From Flammula alnicola (lineage: Eukaryota; Basidiomycota; Agaricomycetes; Agaricales; Strophariaceae): a DNA stretch of 23,209 nt. The notes beneath the pieces are model-generated. The model searched no databases. It saw only the letters and a list, made by a program, of their open reading frames with translations, and had not been told where the DNA came from. Shown here piece by piece: positions 1 through 10,200 of this stretch. Position numbers and translations under genes: made by a program. The stretch lies in assembly GCA_015499995.1 (NCBI GenBank), contig JADNRV010000593.1, positions 1-23,209 of the forward strand. Direction: 5' to 3'. Each line of letters starts with the position of its first letter. Within the stretch, counting starts at the first letter, position 1.

Positions 1-19
1 CTGACCTAGAATTATGTAG

Positions 20-1299
20 GGTTGAAAAATACCGGCCCTTGATACTCGATGATATTGTTGGGAACCAGGACACCATTGAACGTCTCAAAGTCATCGCTCG
101 GGATGGAAATTGCCCACATATCATCATATCTGTAAGCTTTTCATTTGATACGAAATCTATCTCCCGTCTCATAGAAGTAGGGCCTCCCTGGTATCGGTAA
201 AACTACGAGTATCCACTGTTTGGCGCATCAACTACTTGGAGACGCGTACAAAGAGGGCGTGATGGAATTAAACGCGTCTGACGAACGGTAGGTTTCCTTG
301 CCTCTTACCTGTATCTATTCTTACACTCCCTAGTGGCATAGATGTCGTGCGAAATAAAATCAAAGCCTTTGCTCAGAAGAAGGTGACCCTTCCACCTGGC
401 CGCCATAAAATTGTTATTCTAGATGAAGCCGACAGGTCTGTCCTCCTTCTCTAAGAGCATGACATGCCTCTTAATTTCTGCAGTATGACCCCGAGCCCAA
501 CAAGCACTGCGTCGGACCATGGAAATCTTCTCAAACACGACACGTTTTGTCTTGCGTGCAATATGAGCAACAAGATCATCGAACCTATCCAAGTCGATGT
601 GCCATTCTTCGATATGCAAACTAAAGACCAAGAGATTCTCAACGGTTGTTGGAAATTTGCGATCAGGAAAGGTCTGCCGCGACTAGAACTTATGGTCGAA
701 TCTTTCACTTACCAAAGACGATCCAGGTGAATACAGTGACGATGGCCTTACTGCGCTTTATTTACATCAGAGGGCATATGCGACAGGCAATTATAACCTC
801 CAGTCTACGTACTCAGGTTTGGCTTTATCTCAGGGGACAACGTCTTCAAAGTCTGCGATCACCACATCCTATCACCATTCAAGCTACCATTCGCGCCTGT
901 CTAAAGGAGACATCGACACAGCACTGGAGAAACTAAACGATTATGGACACAAGGTACAGCGCCGTTGACATTGTCGTTACCATTTCCGGGTGGTAAAGAC
1001 TTTGATGAGTATGATTCACCATCCTTTGTTTTGACAGTCGCTGAATCTCATCTAGAATGCCTGAATACACCAAGCTCGAATATATCAAGGTCTGTTCCCT
1101 TCTATTCTCAAGGGCGACATATGATGAACGATGCTCTAGGAAATCGGATTCACCACATGAGAATTTTGGAGGGAGTAGGTACACTTATACAACTCGCGGC
1201 CTCGCTGCTCGTCTGTGCAAAGTGGTTCGTCATCTTCCTTGCATAACCTAACCAAGCATCTAACAGGTTGATGAAGCATATAAAGCAAGACTCGCTTAA
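20..1299 (+). CDS. RFC4: Replication factor C subunit, yeast Rfc4 / human RFC2 type (5' partial, frameshifted as assembled)
   Basis: AAA+ subunit of the RFC clamp loader, which opens and loads PCNA at primer-template junctions. The window opens in an intron (CTGAC near base 1, acceptor AG at 18-19). Exons followed: 20-131, 181-287, 334-435, 484-671, 727-1008, 1056-1089, 1140-1221, 1267-1299. The first three are clean and read [17 protein letters not shown], Walker [34 protein letters not shown] and Walker B VILDEAD. These match Rfc4 rather than Rfc2, Rfc3 or Rfc5. From 484 to 1221 the protein is still recognisable ([40 protein letters not shown]) but the frame breaks about twenty times, always by a missing base and usually in a short run. 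The last exon ([10 protein letters not shown], stop 1297-1299) is the least certain. Family identity is firm; whether the locus is functional is not. Confidence 0.9.
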
Positions 1300-1746
1300 C
1301 GTTCCGTGATTTTATTTGAGATAGTGTTTGCACTTTCTCCAGAACACTGGATGCATACTTCTACAGGCCGGCTGATAGGGTCCTCCATCTCGTTTTTCTG
1401 ATGAGGCCGAGTAATTGTGTTACTTTGCTGCCTGCGAGTCATCGACCTCGGGCTTTCTTCTGAACATGAACCTCCCATATTGCTCTGAAATTTATCTATG
1501 TAGCTATAATCCCGTGTATTTTATAATTCAGTCCAGCTTACGTTAAAACGTAAAATAGACGGCCCCGTGCAAAGTAAGAATAAAATGCTTTCCGCCGCGC
1601 CTCCAAGGGTGTGATTACATAGGATGTGATGACAAATTTGGCAGTCATATTAGCAATCTCACTGTCAAGCTGCAGACTCTTTTTCGAGGTTTGTTTGCTG
1701 AATAAATCATGAGGACATCTGCTCTCATGGTCATTCCCTCTCAACT
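1300..1746. other. Intergenic region RFC4-CFD1
   Basis: About 450 bases with no supported gene. It should hold the 3' end of RFC4 and the promoter of CFD1. Short open frames on either strand have no recognisable content. No clear TATA box stands out. Confidence 0.6.
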
Positions 1747-2696
1747 ATGACATTTCAAGAGACAGCGGTGACACGACGTTTGCAAAATGTCAAGCACGTA
1801 ATACTGGTCCTCGCAGGCAAGGGTGGGGTCGGAAAGTCGTCGGTCTCGACTCAGTTAGCCCTGAACCTGTACAATTCCTCACCGAATGCGAAAGTCGGCA
1901 TCCTCGATGTTGATCTTACAGGGCCTTCAATCCCCCGCATGTTTGGGGTCGACGATAAGGGGGTCCACCAGAGTACCGATGGATGGGTCCCTGTTTATGC
2001 CGACGGATCTAACGCAAGGTTAGCTTGCATGAGCGTCGGATTCCTCCTCAAGAACAAGGGCGATTCGGTCGTATGGAGAGGACCCAAAAAGAATGGGATG
2101 ATTCGACAATTCCTCAGCGACGTGCGGTGGGGAGAGCTTAACTACCTGGTCATTGACACGCCTCCAGGTCTGTCTTCGTCTTCTATTCGACATGACCCTG
2201 TTCTCACTGACAGCATTTTCGCAATGCAGGAACTTCCGACGAACATTTGTCTCTTATGGAACACCTCGCAGGCATCCATTCACGTCTATCAGCCGTCATC
2301 GTTACAACACCTCAGGCGGTAGCTCTTATGGACGCGATGAAATGTCTTTCATTCACCCGTGCTGTGAATCTCCCAGTGCTGGGTCTGATAGAGAACATGA
2401 GCGGATATGTCTGCCCATGTTGTGGAGAAATCAGTAATGTCTTCTCGACTGGAGGAGGTTCAGAGATGGCACGGAAAGAAGAGTTGCGCTTTCTTGGAAC
2501 ATTGCCGGTGGATACCGAGCTTGTCTCGGTTTTAGACGGTGGATTCAATGGAAGCGAGGACGTTGAAGTTGTGCATGAAGACGAGGGAAGTTCGGGCTTT
2601 CCTCTGCTCAGACGGTACAACAAGACACCGTCTGCCAAATTATTCCAGGAAATTGCGAAGGGCGTCCTGGAATCATTAAATGATAGAGATAGTTAG
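1747..2696 (+). CDS. CFD1: Cytosolic Fe-S cluster assembly scaffold Cfd1 (NUBP2 type)
   Basis: P-loop NTPase that with Nbp35 forms the scaffold of the cytosolic iron-sulfur assembly (CIA) machinery. Two exons, 1747-2167 and 2230-2696, encode 295 residues; the 62-nt intron splits the Gly codon of DTPPG. Visible motifs are the deviant Walker [10 protein letters not shown] at about residues 24-32, [59 protein letters not shown], and the CPCC cluster-binding cysteines in [13 protein letters not shown] followed by FSTGGG. The N-terminal four-cysteine ferredoxin-like motif of Nbp35 is absent, which points to Cfd1/NUBP2. The reading frame is intact throughout, in contrast with the gene just upstream. 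The ATG at 1747 gives a short N-terminus like that of yeast Cfd1. Confidence 0.95.
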
Positions 2697-3008
2697 TGGA
2701 ATACAAGACGCCGGCCGGGTGAAGAGCGGCTCGTATGTTGTAAATGCCATGGACAGAAATGGAACGCCTCGTTGCAGGTTGGTTGATCCCCGATTTGGGA
2801 ACTGTAGTCTGTTGACATCCGAACACGACGCGACGTTGAACGCTTCGTGTGTTCTCTCCCTTCTTCCCTCATGTCCCCCTCCTAGGAATCTCCCTTTCAC
2901 ATCGCCTTTCTGTTCTTAATCCCTACGGCTCGCATTACTTTTTTCTTTTTCTTACTTCATGATCACTGCGTCTAGCCCTGCGCCACGCCCCATTTGAACG
3001 CATAACAA
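2697..3008. other. Intergenic region, CFD1 3' end and promoter of next gene
   Basis: About 310 bases without a gene. It contains pyrimidine-rich tracts, notably around 2938-2957 just upstream of the next start codon, as is common in fungal promoters. No conserved element recognised. Confidence 0.6.
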
Positions 3009-4924
3009 ATGCAGTTAACACGCCCAGTCTCACATCCTAATCCAAAAAATCAGATGGATGACCAGCCGTATACCACCGCAGACGAGGATCCCTTCAGTGT
3101 CCAGCCTTATGTCCAGGAAGCCCTCGCCAAGACTGTCCAGACTGTAAAGCATAAGCGGTCGAGCATGCTTGACAAATGGATTACCGAACAGCAGGCTCAA
3201 TCATCTGACATCCACTCAGATATTCTATCACCACCGGAACCATATTTTGCAATGTCTCCCCGTTTGCATCGTCGAGCAATCCATATCTTGCCTATCCCGA
3301 TTTGCCTCGTCTATGCTCAGATCGTACGAGAACAAAGAAGGAACCAGATCTAGACTCGGAGTCCATAAACAGTTATGACCTTGTTGATGATGACGACATT
3401 CCATCCAGCATACCCGACGAACCTTCACAGGAGGTATGTTAAGCTCAGCACCATTTATGAAGTTGAGCCTAACATGCATAATTTTCAGGAGCCCGCTACT
3501 GTACTAAATCAATCAATTCGTCAGTAGGTGTGACCTGTGACCCAACTGACGAAATTTTGAATTCGTCAAATTACTATATTTGGAAGATTTTGATGGATTT
3601 GTAAGCTTTTTGATGCCCGGAATGACTGTTCCGGGGGATTTTGGGGATTTTGCCTGTGACCTCTGTGACCTTTCGTCAAATCGGGTAGGCCTGTGACCTG
3701 TGACCGCCGAATTGATTGATTTAGTACAGTACTCCCATTCCTCAGCGCACCCATAAATCCTCGAGGCATTCAATTACTCCTTCATTCCGGACAATCAGTC
3801 TCGGTTTCCGCTCGAATCCTCCCAGCTCTCCTTCATCGACCAACATGGAGGCTGCATCTCGCGCGCTTGCTAGGTTATCCTTCTTTCCGCGCACCCCGCG
3901 TTCCAGCACCGGGCCCTCGCTGGCGGACACAACAACACCGCCACAACACAACCGCTCTTCGAGTCTTTCTACACTCACCTTCAGCGCGTCGCACCAACCC
4001 ACAAAGTTTCCTCCGGCTGCGACATCCTCAAAGTGGCGGCCCACCGTTCTGGGACATTTTAATCAATCATCTGCTTCTCAGATATCAATAGGAACATCTG
4101 AAGCACCTTGCACTCCATCACGTCCGAGTATTTCGTCTGGCGATACTTACGCCACGTCGACTACCTCGCGGACCACAACAACCCTCGATAGTAATATACC
4201 CACAACACCGTCCAAGATCTCCCTCTTCGACTCCATCCGACTGCGCAGCAATAAATCACCAAAATCGGTGTCAACTTTCTCCGTCGCCTCTACTTCATCT
4301 GTCCGACTATCGACTCAGACGACGGCAATCGTGAACGACACACCGACTCATGGAACTGATTACTCTAAGGGTTTCATGTCATCCCGTCGTGTCCCATTCG
4401 CACCACGGCCTGGCTCCGCCCTTGATAATCGTGACAACGAAGATGATCTCGACCCCCCTCCTACATATCGCTTCAATAAGCACGAATCAGCGCGGCCTAT
4501 GATTCCTCATTCGTCTAGCGGAACTCTTAACCGCGTCAAGTTTTCCTCCCTGAATTCAAGGACTCATCGGAAGAAAAAGAAATTGATTATCAGCGGAGTT
4601 GGCGTTACTGAAACCCGGAAGTTTGAGGGCATAAAGCGATGGTGCGAGGTAGAGCATTTCAATCTCTATTCGCTTCGACTTGTTTCTCACTATTCGGATT
4701 CAGAGCTTTGGCGAAGTGCGCCAGATCAGCAGAATGCCTAACGGAGACCTCCAAATTGACTTCCGCGACCCGGAAGTAGCAGATACGGTGCATATTTTTA
4801 TATGTGGCTGTCCATCCATTTTGTTGACCTAAAATTCCTATAGGTCTGTCGTGTGCGTGCCAAAGTATTTATTGCCGGTGTTGGCAGTGTACAATTATCT
4901 TGGATCGCTGGCAACAAGCGATGA
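3009..4924 (+). CDS. Disordered protein with C-terminal RRM-like domain, interrupted by a MITE
   Basis: Probable RNA-binding protein; function unknown. The start may be ATG 3009 or ATG 3054 (MDDQPYTTADEDPF). Exons followed: 3009-3261 and 3321-3433 (or one exon with a one-base deletion near 3251), 3489-4648, 4704-4787 and 4844-4924. About 350 residues are Ser/Thr/Pro-rich and likely disordered (SPSSTNMEAASRAL, TPRSSTGPSLADTTTPP). The last 80 or so look like an RRM: KKLIISGVGVTETRKFEGI, then SFGEVRQISRMPNGDLQIDF and CRVRAKVFIAGVGSVQLSW. Exon 3489-4648 contains a TA-flanked 231-bp element bringing an in-frame TAG at 3525. Deleting the element and one TA joins GCTA to CTCCC and continues the frame exactly into ATG 3845, giving about 485 residues. 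An intron 3434-3745 would also keep the frame. If neither happens, only a truncated N-terminus is made. Confidence 0.7.
3499..3729. mobile_element. 231-bp MITE with perfect 22-bp terminal inverted repeats and TA target duplication (Tc1/mariner-like)
   Basis: Left terminus 3499-3520 (begins CTGTACTAAATC) is the exact reverse complement of 3708-3729, and the element is flanked by TA at 3497-3498 and 3730-3731. A TA duplication with this kind of terminus is the signature of Tc1/mariner-superfamily non-autonomous elements. The interior has no transposase. It carries six direct copies of TGTGACC (3529, 3536, 3655, 3664, 3692, 3699) and a small hairpin CCCGGAA/TTCCGGG at 3616-3635. The perfect TIR match and the exact frame restoration on removal suggest a recent insertion. 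The parent transposon cannot be named from this window. Confidence 0.88.
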
Positions 4925-5423
4925 AACTTTTATTTATTTATTTCACGCACCAGCATCTTCTTTTCCTTCTGTATGTATTATTACTTCTGATTCGTTACGA
5001 ACTTGATGCCCCCACGACCGTCGAGATTTTTCAACAATTATGTGGTAAGTCAGCGTTTGACCCTCTTGACGGATTGATATCTGACTAACGCGATCCATCT
5101 TCAGAAACGCAAAACCGTATGCGATCCCTTCATTCTTCATGGACCTTCTAGATAAACCCATCGAGATATCCCCCATATGCATCCATCGACTCTCTATATG
5201 CATCTTCCATTTGTACTTTTATCGTACAAGCCGACGTCTTCCATCTAATACCACGAGAGTTTTCAACTTGTACCAGTTTTGTAGTTGTTGAAAGCCGATT
5301 TTGAGAACGACGTCATCGCCGTGAAGTTTCGATCTCAAGTTAACAAGTGGCGATCGATCGATCACAAATTTATTTTTAGAGTTGCGACCGAGTCGACCGA
5401 GTCCCACCCTAACTGTATTACTC
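4925..5423. other. Intergenic region with a canonical spliceosomal intron in untranslated sequence (5045-5104)
   Basis: About 500 bases between the RRM-like gene and the lipase. At 5045-5104 there is a textbook 60-nt intron: donor GTAAGT, branch CTGACTAAC at 5081-5089 and acceptor CAG at 5102-5104. It is probably in the lipase 5' UTR or in the 3' UTR of the upstream gene. Splicing it would join a short hydrophobic frame starting at ATG 4921, which overlaps the upstream stop as ATGA, to a further 15 codons. I do not call that frame a gene. Confidence 0.55.
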
Positions 5424-7078
5424 ATGTCTTCTCCTTTCTCCTCCACTAACAAATATGACCCTGTACCGCTTGTAATTGTTCAAGGATTTCTAGGAACTAC
5501 GGGCGTTGTTTCTTGGGATTACCACATCAACAAATTTGGCCCGAATTCGCTTGAACGTAGAAAGATCATTTTACCAAAGTATGTACCATTCGTTTGCAAA
5601 AAAAAACTTGGTGACGGAGGGCAATGCTTAGTCTGACGCATTCGTTAGCATAGGACCTGTAAGCTCTCTTCATGATAGAGCTTGCGAACTCTACTACTCC
5701 CTGGTTGGAGGTAGAGTCGACTATGGAGTCCAACACAGTTTGACCCATCGCCATGCTCGTTATGGCCGCACATTTACCAAGGGGCTGTACCCAGAATGGT
5801 CTAAAGAAAACCCACTACATTTCGTGGGTCATTCCATCGTGAGTAATACTGAGTATCTATTATCCGCAAGTGGCGTCGGATCACCTGACAGAGCACTGTA
5901 CGCCACACAGGGTGGACCTACAATCACCAAACTCCAACATCTCTTGCACGACAGTCATTTCGGTGAGGAAGGACATCCAGATATGATTCTTTCCATTAAT
6001 GCAGGTAACGATTCAATCTCATAGCATTTACAATGTGTTCAGATTAATTTAAACTTTCAAAGTCTGTTCACCGTTCAGAGGGACACAGCTCGTCTACACT
6101 TTAGGCGAGAGCACAACGGCAGCGCCCAGTGTCCATCCATTCTCAGTCGGCTCGATGCTCGCAAAGCTCGTTCATGTGCTTGCATACCTATCTCCAGTGC
6201 TTCCTTCTATATTTGACGTGCACGCGGACGCCCGGTCGTTCTCTTACCGTGAATCTTCTCCGGCTTCCCTTGCGCGACAACTATGGAAGAGTGACTGGGC
6301 CGAGTCCACCGATGCCGCTCCGTACGACATGACATTTCAGGCGGCCGAGGAGCGCGAAACTTCCCTTGAAGGTCGTGTGTATCCCAATACATTTTACCGA
6401 AGTCACGTTTCTCGCATGGTAAACATTCGTCGAATCGTAGCCGGCAGTTGTTCCGAGAAACTAATCGAGCGCTTAATTATAGACGTGTAAAATGAATTCG
6501 GATCCGCGCGACTATCAACACCGACCACGGAATATCTTTTCATTTACCCATAACTTGCTATATTTTTGCTCGAAATCTATCGGCACATTTGATTACAATC
6601 TCCTTGAACCGCCACCGTCTTTCTCGAACCAACGAAATGCAGGGCTTGAAATTATAGAGGAGCGGTTGGAACAAGGGAAGCCTGCCGTGCATGAAATACA
6701 AGGAGAAGACTATTGGGCAAACGATGGTGTCGTACCTATATTCTCCCAGTGGCATCCACTTCCATGTCGGTGAGTTGACTTCTTACTGTAACCTTTACCT
6801 TGCACACTCTGGGCTCAATCACAAATAGTATGACGACATGTGACCATCACAAAGGCTTCGGACTACAGCCATTTGAGAAAGGAGCGGCAGGCGACGACAC
6901 GAGCTGCAATCTTAGGCCCCACCCTGGTAATTGGACCGTAATAACGGTAGATGATACCAACCATTTATCACTAATACCTGGACTCTTCCGCGAGAACGTA
7001 TACCAGAGAACATTCTGGACAGAGTTGGGACATTGGTTAGACACAGTAGAGAAATGTACTTCGGTGGATAAGCGCTAA
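5424..7078 (+). CDS. Intracellular alpha/beta-hydrolase lipase, staphylococcal (family I.6-like) type
   Basis: Predicted triacylglycerol lipase/esterase of 443 residues. Exons: 5424-5578, 5649-5838, 5911-6004, 6063-6418, 6483-6769, 6829-7078. The diagnostic block is DRACELYYSLVGGRVDYG, RYGRTF and LHFVGHSIGG, which matches the region around the nucleophile in Staphylococcus lipases. The nucleophile Ser lies in GHSIGG, whose codons are split by the 5839-5910 intron. SPFRGTQL takes the place of the bacterial TPHNGT segment. NDGVVPIFSQWHP carries the likely catalytic Asp, and DDTNHLSLIPG the likely catalytic His. The first strand reads LVIVQGFLG, so Gln stands where many lipases have His of the HG oxyanion motif. 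There is no signal peptide: the hydrolase fold begins about ten residues after the ATG. Family assignment is confident; substrate is not. It converges on the minus-strand gene ending at 7288. Confidence 0.85.
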
Positions 7079-7287
7079 GCCATGACCAGGCTTGTTCGCT
7101 CTGTAAACGAATGATAAACGAAGAGTACATAGTTTCGGTAAGATGCTAATGGTGCAGCAAAATCCTGCATAAGAAAGGATGGGGATCAAAATAAAAAGAA
7201 ATACGTAGAGCATGTTTTTGTGATTATGAAAGCGAACGATAAAATGTTTGAATGAAATGACTGATACGCGAAAAAAAAATTGGGGTT

Positions 7288-10200
7288 TCAACGAGGACCA
7301 TTCCATTTATTCCAATCAGCAGTCGTGAGTGCAGGCTGGGCTGCAGAGTCCACTAAATCTGATGGTTGAATATGGGCGGAGGTATGCAAGTGGCCACGAG
7401 ACAGTCGCCCATTATACGGCCGAGGATGGTTATGGTGGCGAATGGAGCCGTAGTTCTGCTGGGCTTCACGCCGTTGTCCCTGTCGGCGAAAGGAAGGGGA
7501 TGGAACGTTGAAGTTGAAGGAATTATCAAGCACGTGGAGTGGCGCTGGTGAATGTTGGAAATCTGAAAACTGCTGGGAAGCACCTGGAGAAAATCCGGAA
7601 TTTTTGACTCGACCTTGGCTTGGACTGGGATATATAATGTTGTTCGGCTGGATATTACCCAAATCATAAGGGTAAGGAGATGTGGAACCCCATCTTTGGG
7701 GGCCCACGTTAGGAAGATGGTTGTCCGCCGGCGCTGGTGCCCTTCCTGAACCAGTCATGTATTGGTCAAGGGCTTCAGGTTGATAGACCGCGACCAGGGT
7801 ACCTTGCTCGTTTTGGATGAATCCCGTAGGTATCAAAGGCGCCTGGGTCGTCATCTGAGGTGGTTGCCCTTGATCAACAACCGCGGGTCGTGGAAGGACG
7901 GTAGGGTAGGGGATGTAGGACTGAGCGAAATAAGGTGAGACATGGACTAAGGGCGATTTTATGTTGAGAGACTTACAGCGTATACGCCCAAGTGCGGCCA
8001 GTTGGGTTGGGCCCCCATTGCCGCTCCGCCTGCGTCAGAGCTTGGTGGGCTGGCAAGAGCCCGAGGAGGTTGGTGGGGCGCTGCCGCAGAATAGACAGGA
8101 TAGCCAGAATAGTAAGGCACCTGATACGGAGCTTGAGCCATATACGGTTGCATCCATGGCTGTGGCGGGAAATAAGGTCCATGTGACAAAGGATATGCGT
8201 AAGGCGACGTTGAAAACGGGCCGCCTGCTGTAGAGACTGACGACCCCAGGGAAGAAGGCTCAGGCGTATGCGCCAGAGAGACTGGCTCATCATACCATTC
8301 GCGGTATTTTTCTGTCGGTGGAGAGTTTCTGGTGGTTGTTGAGAGATCTGAAGACGAAGGCGGGAGCTCCTTCGAGCCTGGGGCCAAATGGCTATCATCC
8401 ACCGGAGATCTGCTGATAGAAGGAAGCGCCCCTGCCAACGAGGAAAGCTGTATTTCTAAGACATTGTTGGGATCTTGAAAGTTAGATTTTGCGTTTTCGT
8501 TTTGGACTTGAATAGGCATTTGGTCCTGTCCATCGTAAGGTGGTCTGTAGTGGAATCTTCGTTGAATACCGAAATGATTTTGGTGAGGCCTTCCACGCGC
8601 GCGTCCATATTTCCAGTTGTTTCTCGGTGGGTTACAGTCCCGAAGCTGCACTCGCATGGCGCGGCCGTCGTAGACGCGGTTATGCTAGATTAAATAGGCG
8701 TCATAGTCTGAACACTATCACGTGAAAAGGAGTTACTGACCTCCTCAATGACAGCCCGAGCAGGTGCTTCGGCATTGTTAAATTTAACGAATGCAAAGGC
8801 AGCACAAGAATTTACTGAAAGAACTTGAGATTTTACTGAATTAAATAGGGGGTTAAAACTTACGAGGGCGAACAACCTTCACGCTTTCTAAACCCCCGAA
8901 CCTTGCGAAGAAATTTCTGACTTTCTCTTCATCCCAGGCTCCAGGACCAAACATCTCGAGCCCACCAACGAACAAAGTGGTTGGGTCGATTTCTCGATCA
9001 GGTCGAGGACCTTTGAATGAGTGGTAGTTCTCCTTCACATCGAGGCCTTTGTAGGTCATGCCCTGGGAAGCATCAACATCACAGCTCGTTGGGGTGGCGG
9101 GAAATTGCGATCCAGGTGTTATAGGAGTGATCGATGTCGTGTCCAGGGCTGGAGTTTGAGGCATATACAATTCCTGAACTCCGCCTTCGTTCAAGTCGTT
9201 TAGATTATCAGAAATTTTCCTGTTCGAATGAGTTAGGCTTCTGTCCAAGGTTGGGAAGGGTATCGTACTCTGCAGATTTTTCTTCCATATCTTTGATGTC
9301 ATTCACTATTTCCGCAGTATCTTGGTCCGTAACCAGACTGGCGTCTGGCGAATAGCCTCTGTCCGCCCACGACATTCGACAGATAGCCTTAGGTGTAATC
9401 TTTTCCTCCTCAATTGGTAAGGCTGGTGTGTCGCCCTTCCTCGTCGTTGAGACGTTAGCGTCCTCCGCCAATAAATCGTAAACCGAGGCACGACCACTGT
9501 GACCACGTTCCAAGGAAGCGCGTGGCGACGTTAGGTCAAGGTGACAACCTATGTCTGCGCTAGGGATATCTGGGCCCTCCATCGCCTCTCTTGATAACTG
9601 GCATTGAGGACTAGCACTTCCATTCGAAGACGTGAACATCTGCGATGGGATGGCTTGATGCTGCACATGAAGGGAATAGGACGGAGACGAGTTAACGTGA
9701 CTATAGTTGGGGTGGGACGTCTGGCCAGGTAAAACTGGTTGATGAGCCCAGGTGACTGTAAGATGAGGCACCCTTCTGAGAGTCTTAATAGACTTTTAGA
9801 TCGATCAAGCCGTTTGAAGACTGCGAATGTAATTACCATCAGTGCGCTGACGCAATCATCTCGATGCTCCCATTTAATTTCCCAGCATGCGTTGTTCATC
9901 GTTGGAGAACGAGGGGCATTATGTGGCGCTGGATATGACATATACGCAACGCTGGAGCCACCTTCCGCGTTTAAGCGCACGTTTTCTTGAAAGACATATT
10001 AAGTAGTTAAAGAGGTATAAAATAAAGCTTTGCACTAACCTTCGCCGGTCCTCGGGACCAGCAATGGACTAAATTTTTCCAGAGGACCAAAGTACGAGGT
10101 TAATTTGCGCAAAGTCTGAAAAAACAATGCGCATTTATGAACAAATAATAGGATATAAAAATGAGATATCTTACCTCTTCATCAAATTTCAAAGGTTGTA

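Noticed and set aside
3616..3635. Inverted repeat CCCGGAA/TTCCGGG as a terminator
   Set aside because: It lies inside the MITE, and hairpin terminators are not used by fungal RNA polymerase II.
9190..9300. Frameshift in the three-RRM gene
   Set aside because: A 49-nt intron (9220-9268, branch CTAAC, acceptor CAG) resolves it exactly.
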